A stretch of DNA of 64,000 bases from an uncultured Verrucomicrobiales bacterium (GCA_947039485.1 CAMQZC010000008.1:1-64000); one strand, 5' to 3'; positions 20,623 through 31,400 are shown, numbered from the stretch's first letter. Notes: generated by a model not told the origin, from the sequence alone. Numbers and translations are program-made.

Positions 20623-23600
20623 ATGCCTAAAGATACGTCCATCAAAAAAATCCTCGTTATTGGTTCAGGTCCCATTGTCATCGGACAGGGCTGTGAATTT
20701 GATTATTCTGGCACCCAAGCTTGTAAAGCTCTGAGGGAAGAAGGCTATGAGGTCGTGCTGGTCAACAGCAACCCAGCCACCATCATGACGGATCCTGAGA
20801 CTGCCCCTCGTACTTATATTGAGCCTATTACGCCCGAGTACGTTGAGAAAATCATCATCCGTGAAAAGCCCGATGCGCTCCTCCCCACCCTCGGTGGTCA
20901 GACGGCACTCAACTGCGCTATGGACCTCGACCGTCTGGGTATCCTCACCGCTCACAACGTACGCATGATTGGTGCCACCGCTGACGCGATTGACAAGGGC
21001 GAAGATCGCCTGCGATTCAAGGACGCCATGATCAAGATTGGTCTTGATGTCCCCGCCTCTGGTGTAGCCCACACAATGGCTGAAGCTTGGGACGTTGCCA
21101 ACACAGTGGTTGGTCGCTACCCCCTCATCATTCGCCCTGCCTTCACCCTCGGTGGTACAGGCGGCGGCATCGCTTACAACAAGGCTGAGTTTGAGGATAT
21201 TGTAGGCCGTGGCCTCGACCTCTCCCCTGTCACAGAAGTGCTCATTGAAGAGTCTCTGCTGGGTTGGAAAGAATTCGAAATGGAGGTCATGCGCGACCGC
21301 AATGACAACTGCGTGGTGATTTGCTCCATTGAGAATTTCGACCCCATGGGCGTACACACAGGTGACTCAATCACAGTGGCTCCTATCCAGACGCTCACTG
21401 ACCGTGAGTATCAATGCATGCGCGATGCATCATTCGCCGTTATCCGCGAGATTGGCGTTGAGACTGGTGGTTCTAACATTCAGTTCTCCATGGACCCCAA
21501 GACAGGTCGCATGATTGTCATTGAGATGAATCCCCGCGTGAGCCGCAGCTCCGCTCTCGCCTCCAAGGCAACGGGCTTCCCCATCGCTAAGTTTGCTGCT
21601 AAGCTCGCTGTAGGTTACAGCCTCGATGAGCTGCGCAACGACATCACCCGCGAGACTCCTGCTTCCTTTGAGCCCTCAATTGACTACGTTGTCACCAAGA
21701 TTCCTCGCTTCACCTTCGAGAAGTTCAAGAAGGCTGACGAGCGTCTCACTACCGCGATGAAGAGCGTGGGTGAGGTCATGAGCATCGGACGCACCTTTAA
21801 GGAATCCATGCAAAAGGCTCTCCGCTCCCTCGAAACTGGTCGCTGGGGCTTTGGCTTTGACACCAAGGAACCACAGAACCCCACTCGTGCGGAAATCTGT
21901 GCCAAACTTACTATCCCCAACGCTGAGCGTATCTTCTGGCTGCAAACAGCCTTTGTCAATGGCTTCACTCAAGAAGAAATCGTTGAGCTCACCGCTATCG
22001 ACCCTTGGTTCATCGACCAGCTTGAGCAAATTGCCGCTGCTGGGATGAATCTCAAGAATCTCGACCTGCGCGAGGCCAAGCGTCTCGGCTTTGCTGACCG
22101 CCAAATCGCACTCGCTCGCGGCTGCACGGAGGACGATGTACGCGCACAGCGCAAGGAAAAGGGCATCATCCCCACCTACCGCCTCGTTGACACCTGCGCG
22201 GCTGAGTTTGAGGCTTACACGCCCTACTACTACTCCACCTATGGTGAAGAAAACGAGGCTCGACCCAACGATAAGAAGAAGATTGTCATCCTCGGTGGTG
22301 GTCCCAACCGCATCGGTCAGGGTATTGAGTTTGACTACTGCTGCGTGCACGCATCCTTTGCTCTCAAGGAGCTAGGCTATGAGACTATCATGGTCAACAG
22401 CAATCCTGAGACGGTCTCTACTGACTATGACACCTCAGACAAGCTTTACTTCGAGCCTCTCACTCTTGAGGATGTGCTCAACATCTGCGATCAGGAGCAG
22501 CCTCACGGCGTGATTGTCCAATTTGGCGGTCAAACTCCTCTCAATCTCGCAGCGGCTCTCGAAGAACGCGGTGTACCCATCATCGGCACAAGCCCACGCA
22601 GCATTGAGCTGGCAGAAGACCGCAAGTACTTCTCAGCCCTGCTCGATGAGCTCGACCTCAAGCAGGCCGAGGCAGGCACTGCCACCAATGAAGATGAGGC
22701 TATCGTCGTTGCTAACCGCATCGGCTACCCTGTGCTCGTACGCCCCTCCTTCGTGCTGGGTGGCCGCGCCATGATGATTGTCTACAGTGAAGCTGAGCTG
22801 CGCACCTACATGCGTGAAGCTGTTGATGCCTCTCCTGAGCGTCCTGTGCTGGTTGACCGCTTCCTTGAGAACGCCATGGAGATTGACGTTGACGTCATCG
22901 CTGATGGAGAGACTCAAGTCATCGGTGCCATCATGCAGCACGTTGAGCCAGCGGGTATTCACTCCGGTGACTCCGCTTGCATCATCCCCCCCAGCCAAGT
23001 CAGCGATGCCATGATGGCTGAGATGACTCGCGCCGCTAAGTCACTTGCCCAAAAGCTTGAGGTACGCGGTCTGATGAACTGCCAGTTCGCCATCAAGGAT
23101 GAGGAACTCTACATCATCGAGGTCAACCCACGCGCTAGCCGCACCGTACCCTTTGTCTCCAAGACAATTGGCGTACCTCTTGCCAAGCTTGCTGCTAAAG
23201 TCATGAGCGGTATGACCCTCAAGGAGCTCGGATTCACCACTGAGGTGACTGTGCCCTACTACACTGTCAAGGAAGCTGTCTTCCCATGGAATCGCTTCCA
23301 AGGTATTGACGTCGTACTAGGACCTGAGATGCACTCCACAGGTGAGGTTATGGGTATCGACCGCGATCCCGATATTGCTTATCTCAAGAGCCAAATCTCC
23401 GCCTTTAACACCCTGCCATCAGAGGGCAAAGTCTTTGTATCGGTCAATGACCGCGACAAGGCAGCTGTCCTCCCCATCGCAGAAAAACTCATTACCGCAG
23501 GCTTTAGCATCTGTGCGACCAAGGGTACAATGGACCATCTGGTAGCTAATAACATCACCTGTGAGCGTGCTTACAAGGTGCTTGAGGGTCAACGCCCCAA

Positions 23601-23832
23601 CATTGTCGACTGCATCAAAAATGGTGACATCGTCTTCATCGTCAACAGCCCCGGCTCCCATGACGCTCGCGAAGATGAGGTAGCTATCCGCGCTGCCGCG
23701 GTGAGCAACCGAATCTCCTACTGCACCAACATGTCTGGCGCTGCTGCCTGTGCTTCCGCCATGCTCAACAGCATTGACAAGGAAACAGAGGTCTGCACAA
23801 TCCAAGAATATCATGCGATCTTAAAAGGATAA
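20623..23832 (+). CDS. carB: Carbamoyl-phosphate synthase large subunit
   Basis: Makes carbamoyl phosphate from bicarbonate, ammonia and two ATP for arginine and pyrimidine synthesis. Two homologous synthetase halves are visible. Both open with the same pattern, [20 protein letters not shown] near residue 12 and [21 protein letters not shown] near 557, and both contain an ATP-grasp domain ([16 protein letters not shown] and [16 protein letters not shown]). An MGS-like regulatory domain ends the 1069 aa. TATACT ends 9 nt before the ATG; the -35 box is weak. The small subunit carA is not in the window. Confidence 0.97.
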   Translation: MPKDTSIKKILVIGSGPIVIGQGCEFDYSGTQACKALREEGYEVVLVNSNPATIMTDPETAPRTYIEPITPEYVEKIIIREKPDALLPTLGGQTALNCAMDLDRLGILTAHNVRMIGATADAIDKGEDRLRFKDAMIKIGLDVPASGVAHTMAEAWDVANTVVGRYPLIIRPAFTLGGTGGGIAYNKAEFEDIVGRGLDLSPVTEVLIEESLLGWKEFEMEVMRDRNDNCVVICSIENFDPMGVHTGDSITVAPIQTLTDREYQCMRDASFAVIREIGVETGGSNIQFSMDPKTGRMIVIEMNPRVSRSSALASKATGFPIAKFAAKLAVGYSLDELRNDITRETPASFEPSIDYVVTKIPRFTFEKFKKADERLTTAMKSVGEVMSIGRTFKESMQKALRSLETGRWGFGFDTKEPQNPTRAEICAKLTIPNAERIFWLQTAFVNGFTQEEIVELTAIDPWFIDQLEQIAAAGMNLKNLDLREAKRLGFADRQIALARGCTEDDVRAQRKEKGIIPTYRLVDTCAAEFEAYTPYYYSTYGEENEARPNDKKKIVILGGGPNRIGQGIEFDYCCVHASFALKELGYETIMVNSNPETVSTDYDTSDKLYFEPLTLEDVLNICDQEQPHGVIVQFGGQTPLNLAAALEERGVPIIGTSPRSIELAEDRKYFSALLDELDLKQAEAGTATNEDEAIVVANRIGYPVLVRPSFVLGGRAMMIVYSEAELRTYMREAVDASPERPVLVDRFLENAMEIDVDVIADGETQVIGAIMQHVEPAGIHSGDSACIIPPSQVSDAMMAEMTRAAKSLAQKLEVRGLMNCQFAIKDEELYIIEVNPRASRTVPFVSKTIGVPLAKLAAKVMSGMTLKELGFTTEVTVPYYTVKEAVFPWNRFQGIDVVLGPEMHSTGEVMGIDRDPDIAYLKSQISAFNTLPSEGKVFVSVNDRDKAAVLPIAEKLITAGFSICATKGTMDHLVANNITCERAYKVLEGQRPNIVDCIKNGDIVFIVNSPGSHDAREDEVAIRAAAVSNRISYCTNMSGAAACASAMLNSIDKETEVCTIQEYHAILKG

Positions 23833-23854
23833 ACAACACTCTAACAACAACTTA

Positions 23855-23892
23855 CTCACAGCAGTCGATATTTCGACTGCTGTGAGCTTGTT
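23855..23892 (+). terminator. Terminator after carB
   Basis: Perfect 14-bp stem CTCACAGCAGTCGA/TCGACTGCTGTGAG with a 4-nt loop, followed by CTTGTTT. The tail is weak, so it may also act as a processing or regulatory hairpin. Confidence 0.7.
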
Positions 23893-23901
23893 TCCAGCAA
23901 G

Positions 23902-25200
23902 ATGATCAGCAGCACTATCCAGCCACGCCCCGAGCGATCCCTGTACATGGGTTGCTTTGCCGCGCCTGCGATTGAGCAAATACGCGTAGCTTTCATCGGG
24001 ATGGGGAGACGCGCCCAGCATCTCAGCACCCTGCTCGCCCCCATGGAGGGTGTGAGTATCGTGGGCATCTGCGACATCAAGCCCGAGCGCACGGAGGAGG
24101 CCTTGTCCATCCTCCATGAGCTAGCTGAGCCCTCTGCCACCTGCTACGGTAAGGATGAGCTGGACTACCAACGCATGCTAGCTGAGCTCAAACCTGATGC
24201 GGTCTTTATCACCGTGGGTTGGAACCATCACGCGACGGTCGCCTGCGCCTGCATGGAAGCAGGTGCCCATGCCTTTGTCGAGGTACCCCTCGCTACCTCC
24301 ATCAAGGATCTCTGGCAGATTGTTGATAGCTCTGAGAAGCATCAACGCCACTGCATGATGATGGAGAATGCTAACTACGGCCGTCACGAGCTACTCTTTC
24401 TCAACATGGTGCGCCTCGGTCTCATCGGGGAACCCGTGCATGCGGAGGGAGCCTACATCCATGACCTGCGCTTCACCCTGACGGATGACAATCGCACTGA
24501 GTCCGAGTGGCGCACGCGCCACTACTTGCATCGCAATGGCAATCTTTACCCCACCCACGGGCTAGGCTCGCTCTCTCAATATATGAATCTGGGGAGAGGC
24601 TGCGACAGCTTCTCTCACCTCGTCTCTATGTCGAGCAGCTCAAGGGGCTTTGGAAACTACAGCAGCGAGCACTTCCCTGCGGATCATGAGTGGAACAGTC
24701 AGCCCTTTGCCTGTGGCGATATCAACACCTCTATCATCCAGACCTGCATGGGGCGCAGCATCATGCTGCAATGGGATGAGTGCAGCATGCGTCCCTACAC
24801 GCGACACAACTTTATCCAAGGCACACGAGGTATCCTCGCAGGCTACCCCACGCGCGTCATCTCCGAGCTCCTCGGTGCCAAGGAGCACGATGATTGGACT
24901 CAGGGGGAGGCCCTGGAGGCTATCTATAAGCAGTATGATCACCCCCTCTGGAAGAGGCTGGGCGCACGTGGCGAGGAGTTAGCTGGCAAGCGAGCTCGCG
25001 ACTACATCATGCTCAGTCGCATTGTCCACTGCCTGCGCAGGGGAGAGCCCCTCGACCAGAACGTCTATGAGGGAGCCTACTGGTCATCAGTCGCCGAGCT
25101 CAGCGAGCGCTCTGTGGCGGCCGCTGGAGAGCCTGCTAGCTTCCCCGATTTCACGCGTGGCGACTGGCGCAAGACGCCTGGTATCATCATCCACGACTAA
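23902..25200 (+). CDS. Gfo/Idh/MocA-fold enzyme resembling GH109 alpha-N-acetylgalactosaminidase
   Basis: An NAD-dependent Rossmann-fold protein. The dinucleotide motif is VAFIGMGRRAQH near residue 29, followed by the helix FVEVPLATSIKD. GH109-like signatures are NYGRHELLFLNMVRLGLIGE and RNGNLYPTHGLGSLSQYMN. GH109 enzymes use an NAD+ redox cycle to remove alpha-GalNAc, the sugar linking mucin O-glycans and blood-group A. Unlike many relatives it shows no signal peptide, so it may act in the cytoplasm; ATG 23947 is another possible start. The alternative is an ordinary sugar oxidoreductase. Confidence 0.75.
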   Translation: MISSTIQPRPERSLYMGCFAAPAIEQIRVAFIGMGRRAQHLSTLLAPMEGVSIVGICDIKPERTEEALSILHELAEPSATCYGKDELDYQRMLAELKPDAVFITVGWNHHATVACACMEAGAHAFVEVPLATSIKDLWQIVDSSEKHQRHCMMMENANYGRHELLFLNMVRLGLIGEPVHAEGAYIHDLRFTLTDDNRTESEWRTRHYLHRNGNLYPTHGLGSLSQYMNLGRGCDSFSHLVSMSSSSRGFGNYSSEHFPADHEWNSQPFACGDINTSIIQTCMGRSIMLQWDECSMRPYTRHNFIQGTRGILAGYPTRVISELLGAKEHDDWTQGEALEAIYKQYDHPLWKRLGARGEELAGKRARDYIMLSRIVHCLRRGEPLDQNVYEGAYWSSVAELSERSVAAAGEPASFPDFTRGDWRKTPGIIIHD

Positions 25201-25256
25201 TTCCGTATAGTTACCCTACCCCCTCTGGGCTGGGTGATTTTCTCGAGGCCTTCTAT

Positions 25257-25285
25257 TTGAGTACTTTCTCGATCTCATATATGAT
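25257..25285 (+). promoter_or_regulatory. Promoter of the phage-like gene pair
   Basis: TTGAGT, 17 bp, TATGAT, 8 nt before ATG 25294 and 5 nt before GTG 25291. Same spacing as host housekeeping genes. Confidence 0.55.
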
Positions 25286-25293
25286 GAGCTGTG

Positions 25294-25860
25294 ATGACTA
25301 CATCCACACGAGATACACAAATTGGCGTGAGCTATATGCTGCGAGCAACCGCAGCAGCCACGATAAGCGCAAAGGTCGGCAAGGTGACCTATACACTAGC
25401 CAGACACACAGGAGACGAGAGTGCTCTATTCTTCATCTCTCCTGCCACACAGGTTACGATTGAGCATGAGGGCGATTTTGTCTTAACCTATTGTTTTAAA
25501 GGAGCCTTCGCGTCTGCTTCAGGCGAAGGCGCAAAAAGAAATGCATCACTCCAGCGAGTTGAACTAACCGATAACAGCCATCTCCTACTTGAAGGAAGCA
25601 TGTACTATGTCCTGCCCCCCTCAGCGGCACTCAAACTAACGGGCTGGGTCAATCCTCAGACCGATAGAGTATGCACCTGCGAACTGGAGCTCAACCCAGG
25701 GGCACGAGTTGACTGGTCAGCTCTAGCTAGCGTCTGCATCGACGGTGGCACCCTACCAGTCGAAATTGCCCAAGGCTCAGCTGAGGTCTACGCCATCCGC
25801 TGGACAGGACAAAACACGCTCATCAACCACGCGTACTCCGTCAAACTAACAAGCAACTAA
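25294..25860 (+). CDS. Hypothetical, possibly phage-tail-derived protein (188 aa)
   Basis: Unrecognised as a family. The protein is beta-rich and low in charge, with repeated strands such as FVLTYCFKGAFASASGEG, SHLLLEGSMYYVLPPSAALKLTGW and AEVYAIRWTGQNTLINHAYSV, reminiscent of phage tail fibre or baseplate domains. The next gene, one base after its stop, resembles DUF4376 proteins found beside phage tail genes. GTG 25291 would add one residue, but ATG 25294 fits the promoter. No other structural phage genes are adjacent. The phage origin is inference from the pair. Confidence 0.6.
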   Translation: MTTSTRDTQIGVSYMLRATAAATISAKVGKVTYTLARHTGDESALFFISPATQVTIEHEGDFVLTYCFKGAFASASGEGAKRNASLQRVELTDNSHLLLEGSMYYVLPPSAALKLTGWVNPQTDRVCTCELELNPGARVDWSALASVCIDGGTLPVEIAQGSAEVYAIRWTGQNTLINHAYSVKLTSN

Positions 25861-25861
25861 T

Positions 25862-26413
25862 ATGTCCTACGCAAAATTCAACGACAAGGCAGATATTGAG
25901 TTCTTCCAGCGCATCCCCAACATCACAGGAGCCACAAAGGAAGAGATCGAATGCTATGCGACAGAGGCTGGATACAAAAGCATCCTGACGCGCAGCAAAA
26001 CTCACCAATACTGCGAGAAGAACTACCGAGAGACAAGCAAATGCATCATCGAGGAGTGGCTTGAGATGAGCTATGAGCAGGCCGCGAGCTCACATAAACA
26101 GCGCGCCGAGCAGCGCGCTAACGAAGCCATTGCCACCACAGCACAAGTTGATGTGAGCGGCCTCGGTCTGAGCGCCATCTACAGCCCAGAGAAACAAACA
26201 GAGCTATCCAATCTACTCGTCCTCGGCATAGGCGCGAGCTACATTGATGCTGATGGGCACGCTCATGAGATGAGCATTGAGCAGCTGCGCGAGATAGCGC
26301 TCGCACTCATGGCACATAAATCCGCTATTGAGGCTCAGAAGCTCAGCTGCATCAGAGCTATTGATACCGCAACTACAGCGGCAGAAGTAGCCGCCGTTGC
26401 AATCGACTACTGA
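25862..26413 (+). CDS. DUF4376-like protein, probable phage tail accessory (183 aa)
   Basis: The C-terminal half contains YIDADGHAHEMSIEQLREIALALMAHKSA followed by a helix, which resembles the DUF4376 domain found at the end of many phage tail-fibre operons. The N-terminal half is charged and helical (NFRETS-like KNYRETSKCIIEEWLEMS). It begins one base after the upstream stop, so the two are translationally coupled. A bidirectional terminator follows. The domain call is by eye; a profile search would decide it. Confidence 0.5.
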   Translation: MSYAKFNDKADIEFFQRIPNITGATKEEIECYATEAGYKSILTRSKTHQYCEKNYRETSKCIIEEWLEMSYEQAASSHKQRAEQRANEAIATTAQVDVSGLGLSAIYSPEKQTELSNLLVLGIGASYIDADGHAHEMSIEQLREIALALMAHKSAIEAQKLSCIRAIDTATTAAEVAAVAIDY

Positions 26414-26424
26414 TGCCTCGACAA

Positions 26425-26461
26425 TAAAAAACAGTCTCTCGCAATCGAGAGACTGTTTTTT
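26425..26461. terminator. Bidirectional terminator
   Basis: AAAAAACAGTCTCTCG and CGAGAGACTGTTTTTT form a perfect stem with a 4-nt loop. It serves the phage-like pair on the plus strand and the Cys-rich gene on the minus strand. Confidence 0.92.
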
Positions 26462-26482
26462 GCTATTAAGATATCTAGAATC

Positions 26483-26899
26483 TTAGACTGCAGGAGCAGG
26501 TGTAGGTGCTACGCATTGTGTTGCAGGGACGAGCTTGATGGCTTTGCAATGCTTATGAGCAGGAGCGGCACATGGCTTGCAGGATGTTGCTGGAGCAAGC
26601 TTCATGGCTTTGCAGCACTTCTGAGCTGGTGCTGCGCAGGGCTTGCAGGGCTTGCAGGCAGGAGCGGCACATGGCTTGCATGGCTTGCATGGCTTACATG
26701 GCTTGCAGGCAGGAGCTGCGCAGGGCTTGCAGGATGTTGCTGGAGCAAGCTTCATTGCTTTGCAGCACTTCTGAGCTGGGACTACTTGAGCTGGTGCTAC
26801 TAGAGCTGGTGCGACTTGAGTAGGTGCTACTTGAGTCGGTGCTACTTGAGCAAGGATTGGCAGAGCTGCCAACAGGGCGAAAATCAATGATTTCTTCAT
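26483..26899 (-). CDS. Secreted Cys-Lys-Pro-Cys repeat protein (138 aa)
   Basis: Unrecognised. A signal peptide MKKSLIFALLAALPILAQ is followed by VAPTQ-type pentapeptide repeats, then an array of CKPC tetrads and two copies of KCCKAMKLAPATSCKPCAAPA. I count 18 cysteines, nearly all in CKPC, KCCK or APAC contexts, with many lysines and prolines. This composition suggests an extended, metal- or disulfide-rich exported protein, but no family is evident. The coding DNA is itself tandemly repeated, so copy number may vary between strains. Terminators lie on both sides. Confidence 0.7.
   Translation of the reverse strand: MKKSLIFALLAALPILAQVAPTQVAPTQVAPALVAPAQVVPAQKCCKAMKLAPATSCKPCAAPACKPCKPCKPCKPCAAPACKPCKPCAAPAQKCCKAMKLAPATSCKPCAAPAHKHCKAIKLVPATQCVAPTPAPAV
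26560..26840 (-). repeat. Tandem coding repeats in the CKPC protein gene
   Basis: Nine-base words reading GCTTGCATG or GCTTGCAGG on the plus strand recur in runs, and a longer block around GATGTTGCTGGAGCAAGC occurs twice. Triplet-multiple units keep the frame. Confidence 0.75.
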
Positions 26900-27013
26900 A
26901 TTATTTGATGTTTTAGTGGGTTAGATACGAAGCCCAAGACATCTCGGGCAAGTCTCTATAGACTCTCATTTTCGGGCTGATTAATCAAGCCTTATTCGAG
27001 TCTTATTCGAAAT

Positions 27014-27052
27014 GAAAAGCGAGCCAGCAAGCTCATAGAGGCTGCTGGCTCG
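27014..27052 (-). terminator. Terminator of rph
   Basis: CGAGCCAGCA and TGCTGGCTCG pair across a 13-nt loop; the minus strand continues CTTTTCATTT. Confidence 0.7.
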
Positions 27053-27073
27053 AGAATTAAGGGATAAATAATT

Positions 27074-27856
27074 TTACTTACGCGCGAAGAAGTCACGCAG
27101 ATTGGAGAGGTCGCTTGGCACAGTCTCATCAGCTCGGGCGATAGCCTCACGCTGGACGACGGCTATGTCTTGGACGCCCTTGCTAGCAAGAGCAATCATC
27201 TGAGCCATCTCATCAGGGGTAAAGACAGCCTCCTCACCAGAGCCCTGCAGCTCGACAAACTCACCGGCATCAGTCATGACAACATTCATGTCAACCTCCG
27301 CATCACGGTCCTCTACGTAGCAAAGGTCAAGCAGGACGGTGCCCTCGCACTTCCCAACGGAGACCGCGGAGATGAGCTTCTTGAGGGGACTTTTCACAAG
27401 GAGACCCTTTGATACGAGCCGATTGAGGGCGATAGCGAGGGCGACTGTTGCGCCCGTGATGCTAGCGGTACGTGTACCACCATCAGCCTGCAGGACATCA
27501 CAGTCAATCCAGATGGTACGTGGCCCGAGGGCTTCTAAATCAACTGCCGCACGGAGACTACGGCCAATAAGTCGCTGAATCTCAACAGAGCGACCATCAA
27601 CACGGCCAGAGGTGCTATCGCGACGCTTGCGATCGAGCGTGGAGTAAGGCAGCATGGCGTACTCAGCAGTGAGCCAGCCACCGCTGACGCGCTGATTCTT
27701 CATCCAGCGTGGCACATCTTCTTCAATGGTCACCGCGCAAATCACGCGTGTGTCACCAAAGCAGGCAATTACGGAGGCTGAGGCGTGGGGAGCCACGTCT
27801 AGGATAAACTCAAGGGGGCGCATCTGATCGAGGCTACGGTCATCGTGTCGTTTCAT
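27074..27856 (-). CDS. rph: Ribonuclease PH
   Basis: A phosphate-dependent 3'-5' exoribonuclease that trims tRNA 3' ends. The start region DDRSLDQMRPLEF matches the family, followed by GDTRVICAVTIEE, RRDSTSGRVDGRSVEIQRLIGRSLR and DCDVLQADGGTRTASITGA, the phosphate and active-site motifs. ATG 27856 is preferred over the longer frame at 27874 because TTGTTA-17-TAGAGT ends 8 nt before it. The 260 aa length is slightly long for the family owing to the C-terminal extension ending FFARK. Confidence 0.95.
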   Translation of the reverse strand: MKRHDDRSLDQMRPLEFILDVAPHASASVIACFGDTRVICAVTIEEDVPRWMKNQRVSGGWLTAEYAMLPYSTLDRKRRDSTSGRVDGRSVEIQRLIGRSLRAAVDLEALGPRTIWIDCDVLQADGGTRTASITGATVALAIALNRLVSKGLLVKSPLKKLISAVSVGKCEGTVLLDLCYVEDRDAEVDMNVVMTDAGEFVELQGSGEEAVFTPDEMAQMIALASKGVQDIAVVQREAIARADETVPSDLSNLRDFFARK

Positions 27857-27864
27857 ATGGAGAG

Positions 27865-27893
27865 ACTCTAGCACATCCAGCGCGCGCTAACAA
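27865..27893 (-). promoter_or_regulatory. Promoter of rph
   Basis: TTGTTA, 17 bp, TAGAGT, 8 nt before ATG 27856 on the minus strand. Confidence 0.55.
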
Positions 27894-27988
27894 TGGCAAA
27901 ATGAGCATTGACAGAATCCGCTTCACTATGTTAATTTACCTCTAGAGTAATTCAAATCCCATTACTCATCCCCTCCCACCCTCTCTTT

Positions 27989-28471
27989 ATGAAGGACAGC
28001 CTCGCGCAATTCATCAAAATCGGTCTCATTATTCTCGGGTTCTCCATCATCCTCGCATGGCTAGACACCCGTATCTTCGAGCCCAATCGCATGCCTCCCT
28101 GCCAGCAAGATCAGCTGGCAGAACATCACATTTGCCTCGAAAAATTGCTCAAAGATTGGAGTGATAAGATCGTGTGGATTGATGCACGCAATCAAAATGA
28201 TTTTGAAGTCAATCACCTGCGCCTCCCTGACAACCGCATGTTCCAAATCCAGTCAGGCGACGAGATGCAACAACAAATTGATGCCGCTATCGCCCGACTT
28301 CTTGAGGCCGGGGAGAAGGGCGAATGCGTGGTTGTCTTTTGCAGCATGGGGTGCAGCAAGGCAAATGATGTCGCCGCAGAGCTCCGTCAATTGGGTCTAA
28401 TTGATGCGCCCGTCTTTATCCTTGAGAGAGGTTGGGATGCTATTAAGAAAGATAATAGCCTACTCAACTAA
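27989..28471 (+). CDS. Membrane-anchored rhodanese-like protein
   Basis: Residues 9-25 form one hydrophobic helix (IKIGLIILGFSIILAWL), probably an inner-membrane anchor. The rest is a rhodanese domain: IVWIDARNQNDFEVNHL near residue 61 and the active-site loop VVFCSMGCSKA with Cys118, then a closing GLIDAPVFILERGWDA. Rhodaneses transfer sulfane sulfur or serve as redox carriers. Its substrate is unknown. It is divergent from rph and lies 13 nt before the SNF2 gene, so the two may share a transcript. Confidence 0.8.
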   Translation: MKDSLAQFIKIGLIILGFSIILAWLDTRIFEPNRMPPCQQDQLAEHHICLEKLLKDWSDKIVWIDARNQNDFEVNHLRLPDNRMFQIQSGDEMQQQIDAAIARLLEAGEKGECVVVFCSMGCSKANDVAAELRQLGLIDAPVFILERGWDAIKKDNSLLN

Positions 28472-28484
28472 ATAAACCTAGTCC

Positions 28485-31400
28485 ATGTCCTCCCCCTCGG
28501 CACAAACGCCTGATGAGCTCATCATCACCGCCTGTGCCATCCTAGACCCCCTCCCCGTCTCCCTCCTCCCCAAGGAGCTCCGAGGCAGGGCAGAAACACT
28601 TCATCATCGAGGACTACTCCTCATTGACAACGCTGGCTACTCAGTCAAGCAGCAGGAGCGCATCAGCCAGCTGCAAGCCAGATTTGAGGGCAATGCTGAG
28701 CTCGGCAGACTCATCGCCGCCATCATCCCCGAACTTCGCCTCCTCCCCCGACATCCTGGCGCCTCACATCTCCGCGCGTTGGCGCGATTTGCCCTCTGCA
28801 AAGGAGATGGTCCAGCCTTTCTAGAGAACTTTAATCTCTACGGGGACATGGTTCATCCGGGCTGGCACCCCGATCGTGATCATCAGATCTTTTGGCCGTC
28901 AGTTCTCGGTGAGCAGCTGCTAGATGCCGAGCTGATTCCAGAAAGTAAGGCTAGCGAGGAGCTCTTTGCCCTACAGCTCGCATACTACAGCCTCCGTGAG
29001 CAGCCTGAGCAGATGGCGAGCCTCCTCCCCGATGCGACAGAGGAGCTCCTCTGCATCCACGACTGCCTCTGTGCTGACCTCTCTCGCTTGCGCAGCCGTC
29101 CCAGCAGCCCCCTTTCTCAGGCCTGCATCCTACTGTTGCAAGGTGAATGGCAGGAGTCCCACCGCAGATTCAACAACTGCATGGGTAGAAGTCTACACGC
29201 AGGCATCCTCCTCCAGCAGCGCAGGATTCAATCAATACTCCCTCTGGCCCTACTCGCAGCCCTGCGAGCCAAGGCAGGCAGGCAGAGCATTGACCAAAGC
29301 ATCAGCCTAATACTCAAAACGCTCCCTTCACAGAGCGGCTTAGCGCTCTGTACCGCCCTCGCCAAGCAAGACCCAGCCGACGCCTGCGCCGCAGCACAGG
29401 ACATACGCCCCGAGACGGCCTTTGACCACATGCTACTCGCCATCCTCCCAAGCCCCCAAATCAGCGGAGAGCAAGCTCTGCAAGCCTGCGCTGCCAACTG
29501 GCCCCTCTACGCCCACTACATCGCAACAGCCCTACCCGAGATGGCAGAGCTAGCCATCTACCGCCACAAGGACATCGCCAGCATCGCCCCTCTACGACAC
29601 ATTGCCAGCCTAGCCCCTATCCCTGAGTTGGACGAAGAAAAGCGCATCTTTTGGGATATCCAGCTCGATGAGACAGGGCAGCGCATCAACAAGGTGCAAC
29701 CACGCATCCTGCTCGCCTCAGACGAGGGAAAAAAACTCGGCCGCCCCATCTCCTACGACAAGCTGCGACGTGGAGACTATGCGGCAGCCTGCTCCCAAGA
29801 GGATCTACGACTTATCCAGCATATCAGCAGAGATGAGCGACTGCACACCGCCGCTTGGAGCCTCAACAGCGCAGGCATTGCCTCCCTCTCCCATCACCCG
29901 CGGCTGCGCCTCATCGGTGCCGCCTCAAGCCGCAGCCCTCTCCAGCTCCTGCCCCCCAGCAGCCCGCAGGCAGATCCCCGAGAGCTGAGCCGTCACGGCA
30001 ATGGCCGCTACCAACTCGGTGCCAACGGCCAATTATCACTCAGTCCAAATCCTGACACACACGCCCTCGCCATCCTACTGAGCTATCGCGAGCAAGTCCT
30101 ACAATTTAGCCTCCCCCTATCCATCCCCTGCCCCTCAGGCCTACGCGCAGAGCGACTCGTTGAGCAGAGCTGGCAGGTTACAGGTGAGGTCGCCGCCCTA
30201 CACGCCCTGCAATTACTCAAGGAGCTTGCGCATCAACAAGAGCTTCAACTCCTCTGGCAGGGATCGGAGCCCATCAGGCTCAGAGAGCGAGCCACTGGAG
30301 ATATCCAGATTCAGATTCAAAAAAGCAAGCTGGGTCAGTGGCTAGAAATTGGCGCCCAGTTAGCGATAGATGAGAGCCTCGTTTACGAGCTCCGCGACCT
30401 GCTCCCCCTCTACCAACAGCGTGTCGGCAACTGCCTACCACTGGGCGAGGGGCAGTATCTCCCCCTCTCTCCCAAGCAGGAAGAGCAGCTCGCCTTTCTC
30501 TCCAGCGGCAGCTTTACCCAGCGCCGCAAGCAGCTCATGAGCCCAGCAGCCCAAGGCCGGCTGCATCAACTCTGGCCAGAGCAAATCCCCAGCTCAACTC
30601 CAAGCGAGGTAATAGTCACCCCCGCGACTCTACAAGCCCAGCTGCGTCCCTATCAGGAGTTTGGCTTCCGCTGGCTAGCCAAACACGCCGCCGCAGGCTG
30701 CGGCTGCTGCATCGCTGATGAGATGGGGCTAGGTAAGACCATCCAGCTACTCAGCCTACTGCTCCACCGTGCCGAGCAGGGCCCGAGCCTCATCATCGCC
30801 CCCCTCTCACTGCTGCGCAACTGGTGCAATGAAGCTGCCCAATTTGCCCCCACGCTACGCGTGCAGCTCTACAGCCGAGAACAGCCCCTGCAGCTAGCAG
30901 CAGGCGACATCCTCATCGCCAGCTACGGGCAAATTACCCACCAAATTGAGCACTTTAGCAGCATCCACTGGGACTGCATCATCCTCGATGAGGCGCAGGC
31001 GATTAAAAACCCGCGCTCCCAGCGCAGCCGAGCCATCAACAAGCTGCACTCCACCTGCCGCATCGCCGCCACAGGCAGCCCACTCGAGAACCACATCAGC
31101 GAGCTCTGCACCATCATCAACATCCTCAACCCCAACCTACTGGGCAGCATACAAAAAACCCAGCGCGGACTGGAGCAAAAAGAACAGCTCTCAGCCATCC
31201 GCCAACTCATTGCCCCCCTCATCCTGCGCCGCCGCAAAAAGGACGTCCTCCCCGAGCTCCCCTCCATGATCGAGACCCTCATTGCCGTCGAGCTCAGCAA
31301 GCAGGAGAGGGCCCTCTACGAGAGCCACCGCCGAGCAGCCCTAGAGAGCCTCCAGCAGGAGAGCCACAGCAGCATCCACGCACTCGCCGCACTCAACAAG

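Noticed and set aside
23855..23892. Regulatory riboswitch in front of the GH109-like gene
   Set aside because: The element is a simple perfect hairpin right after carB with no aptamer-like core; a terminator or processing hairpin explains it.
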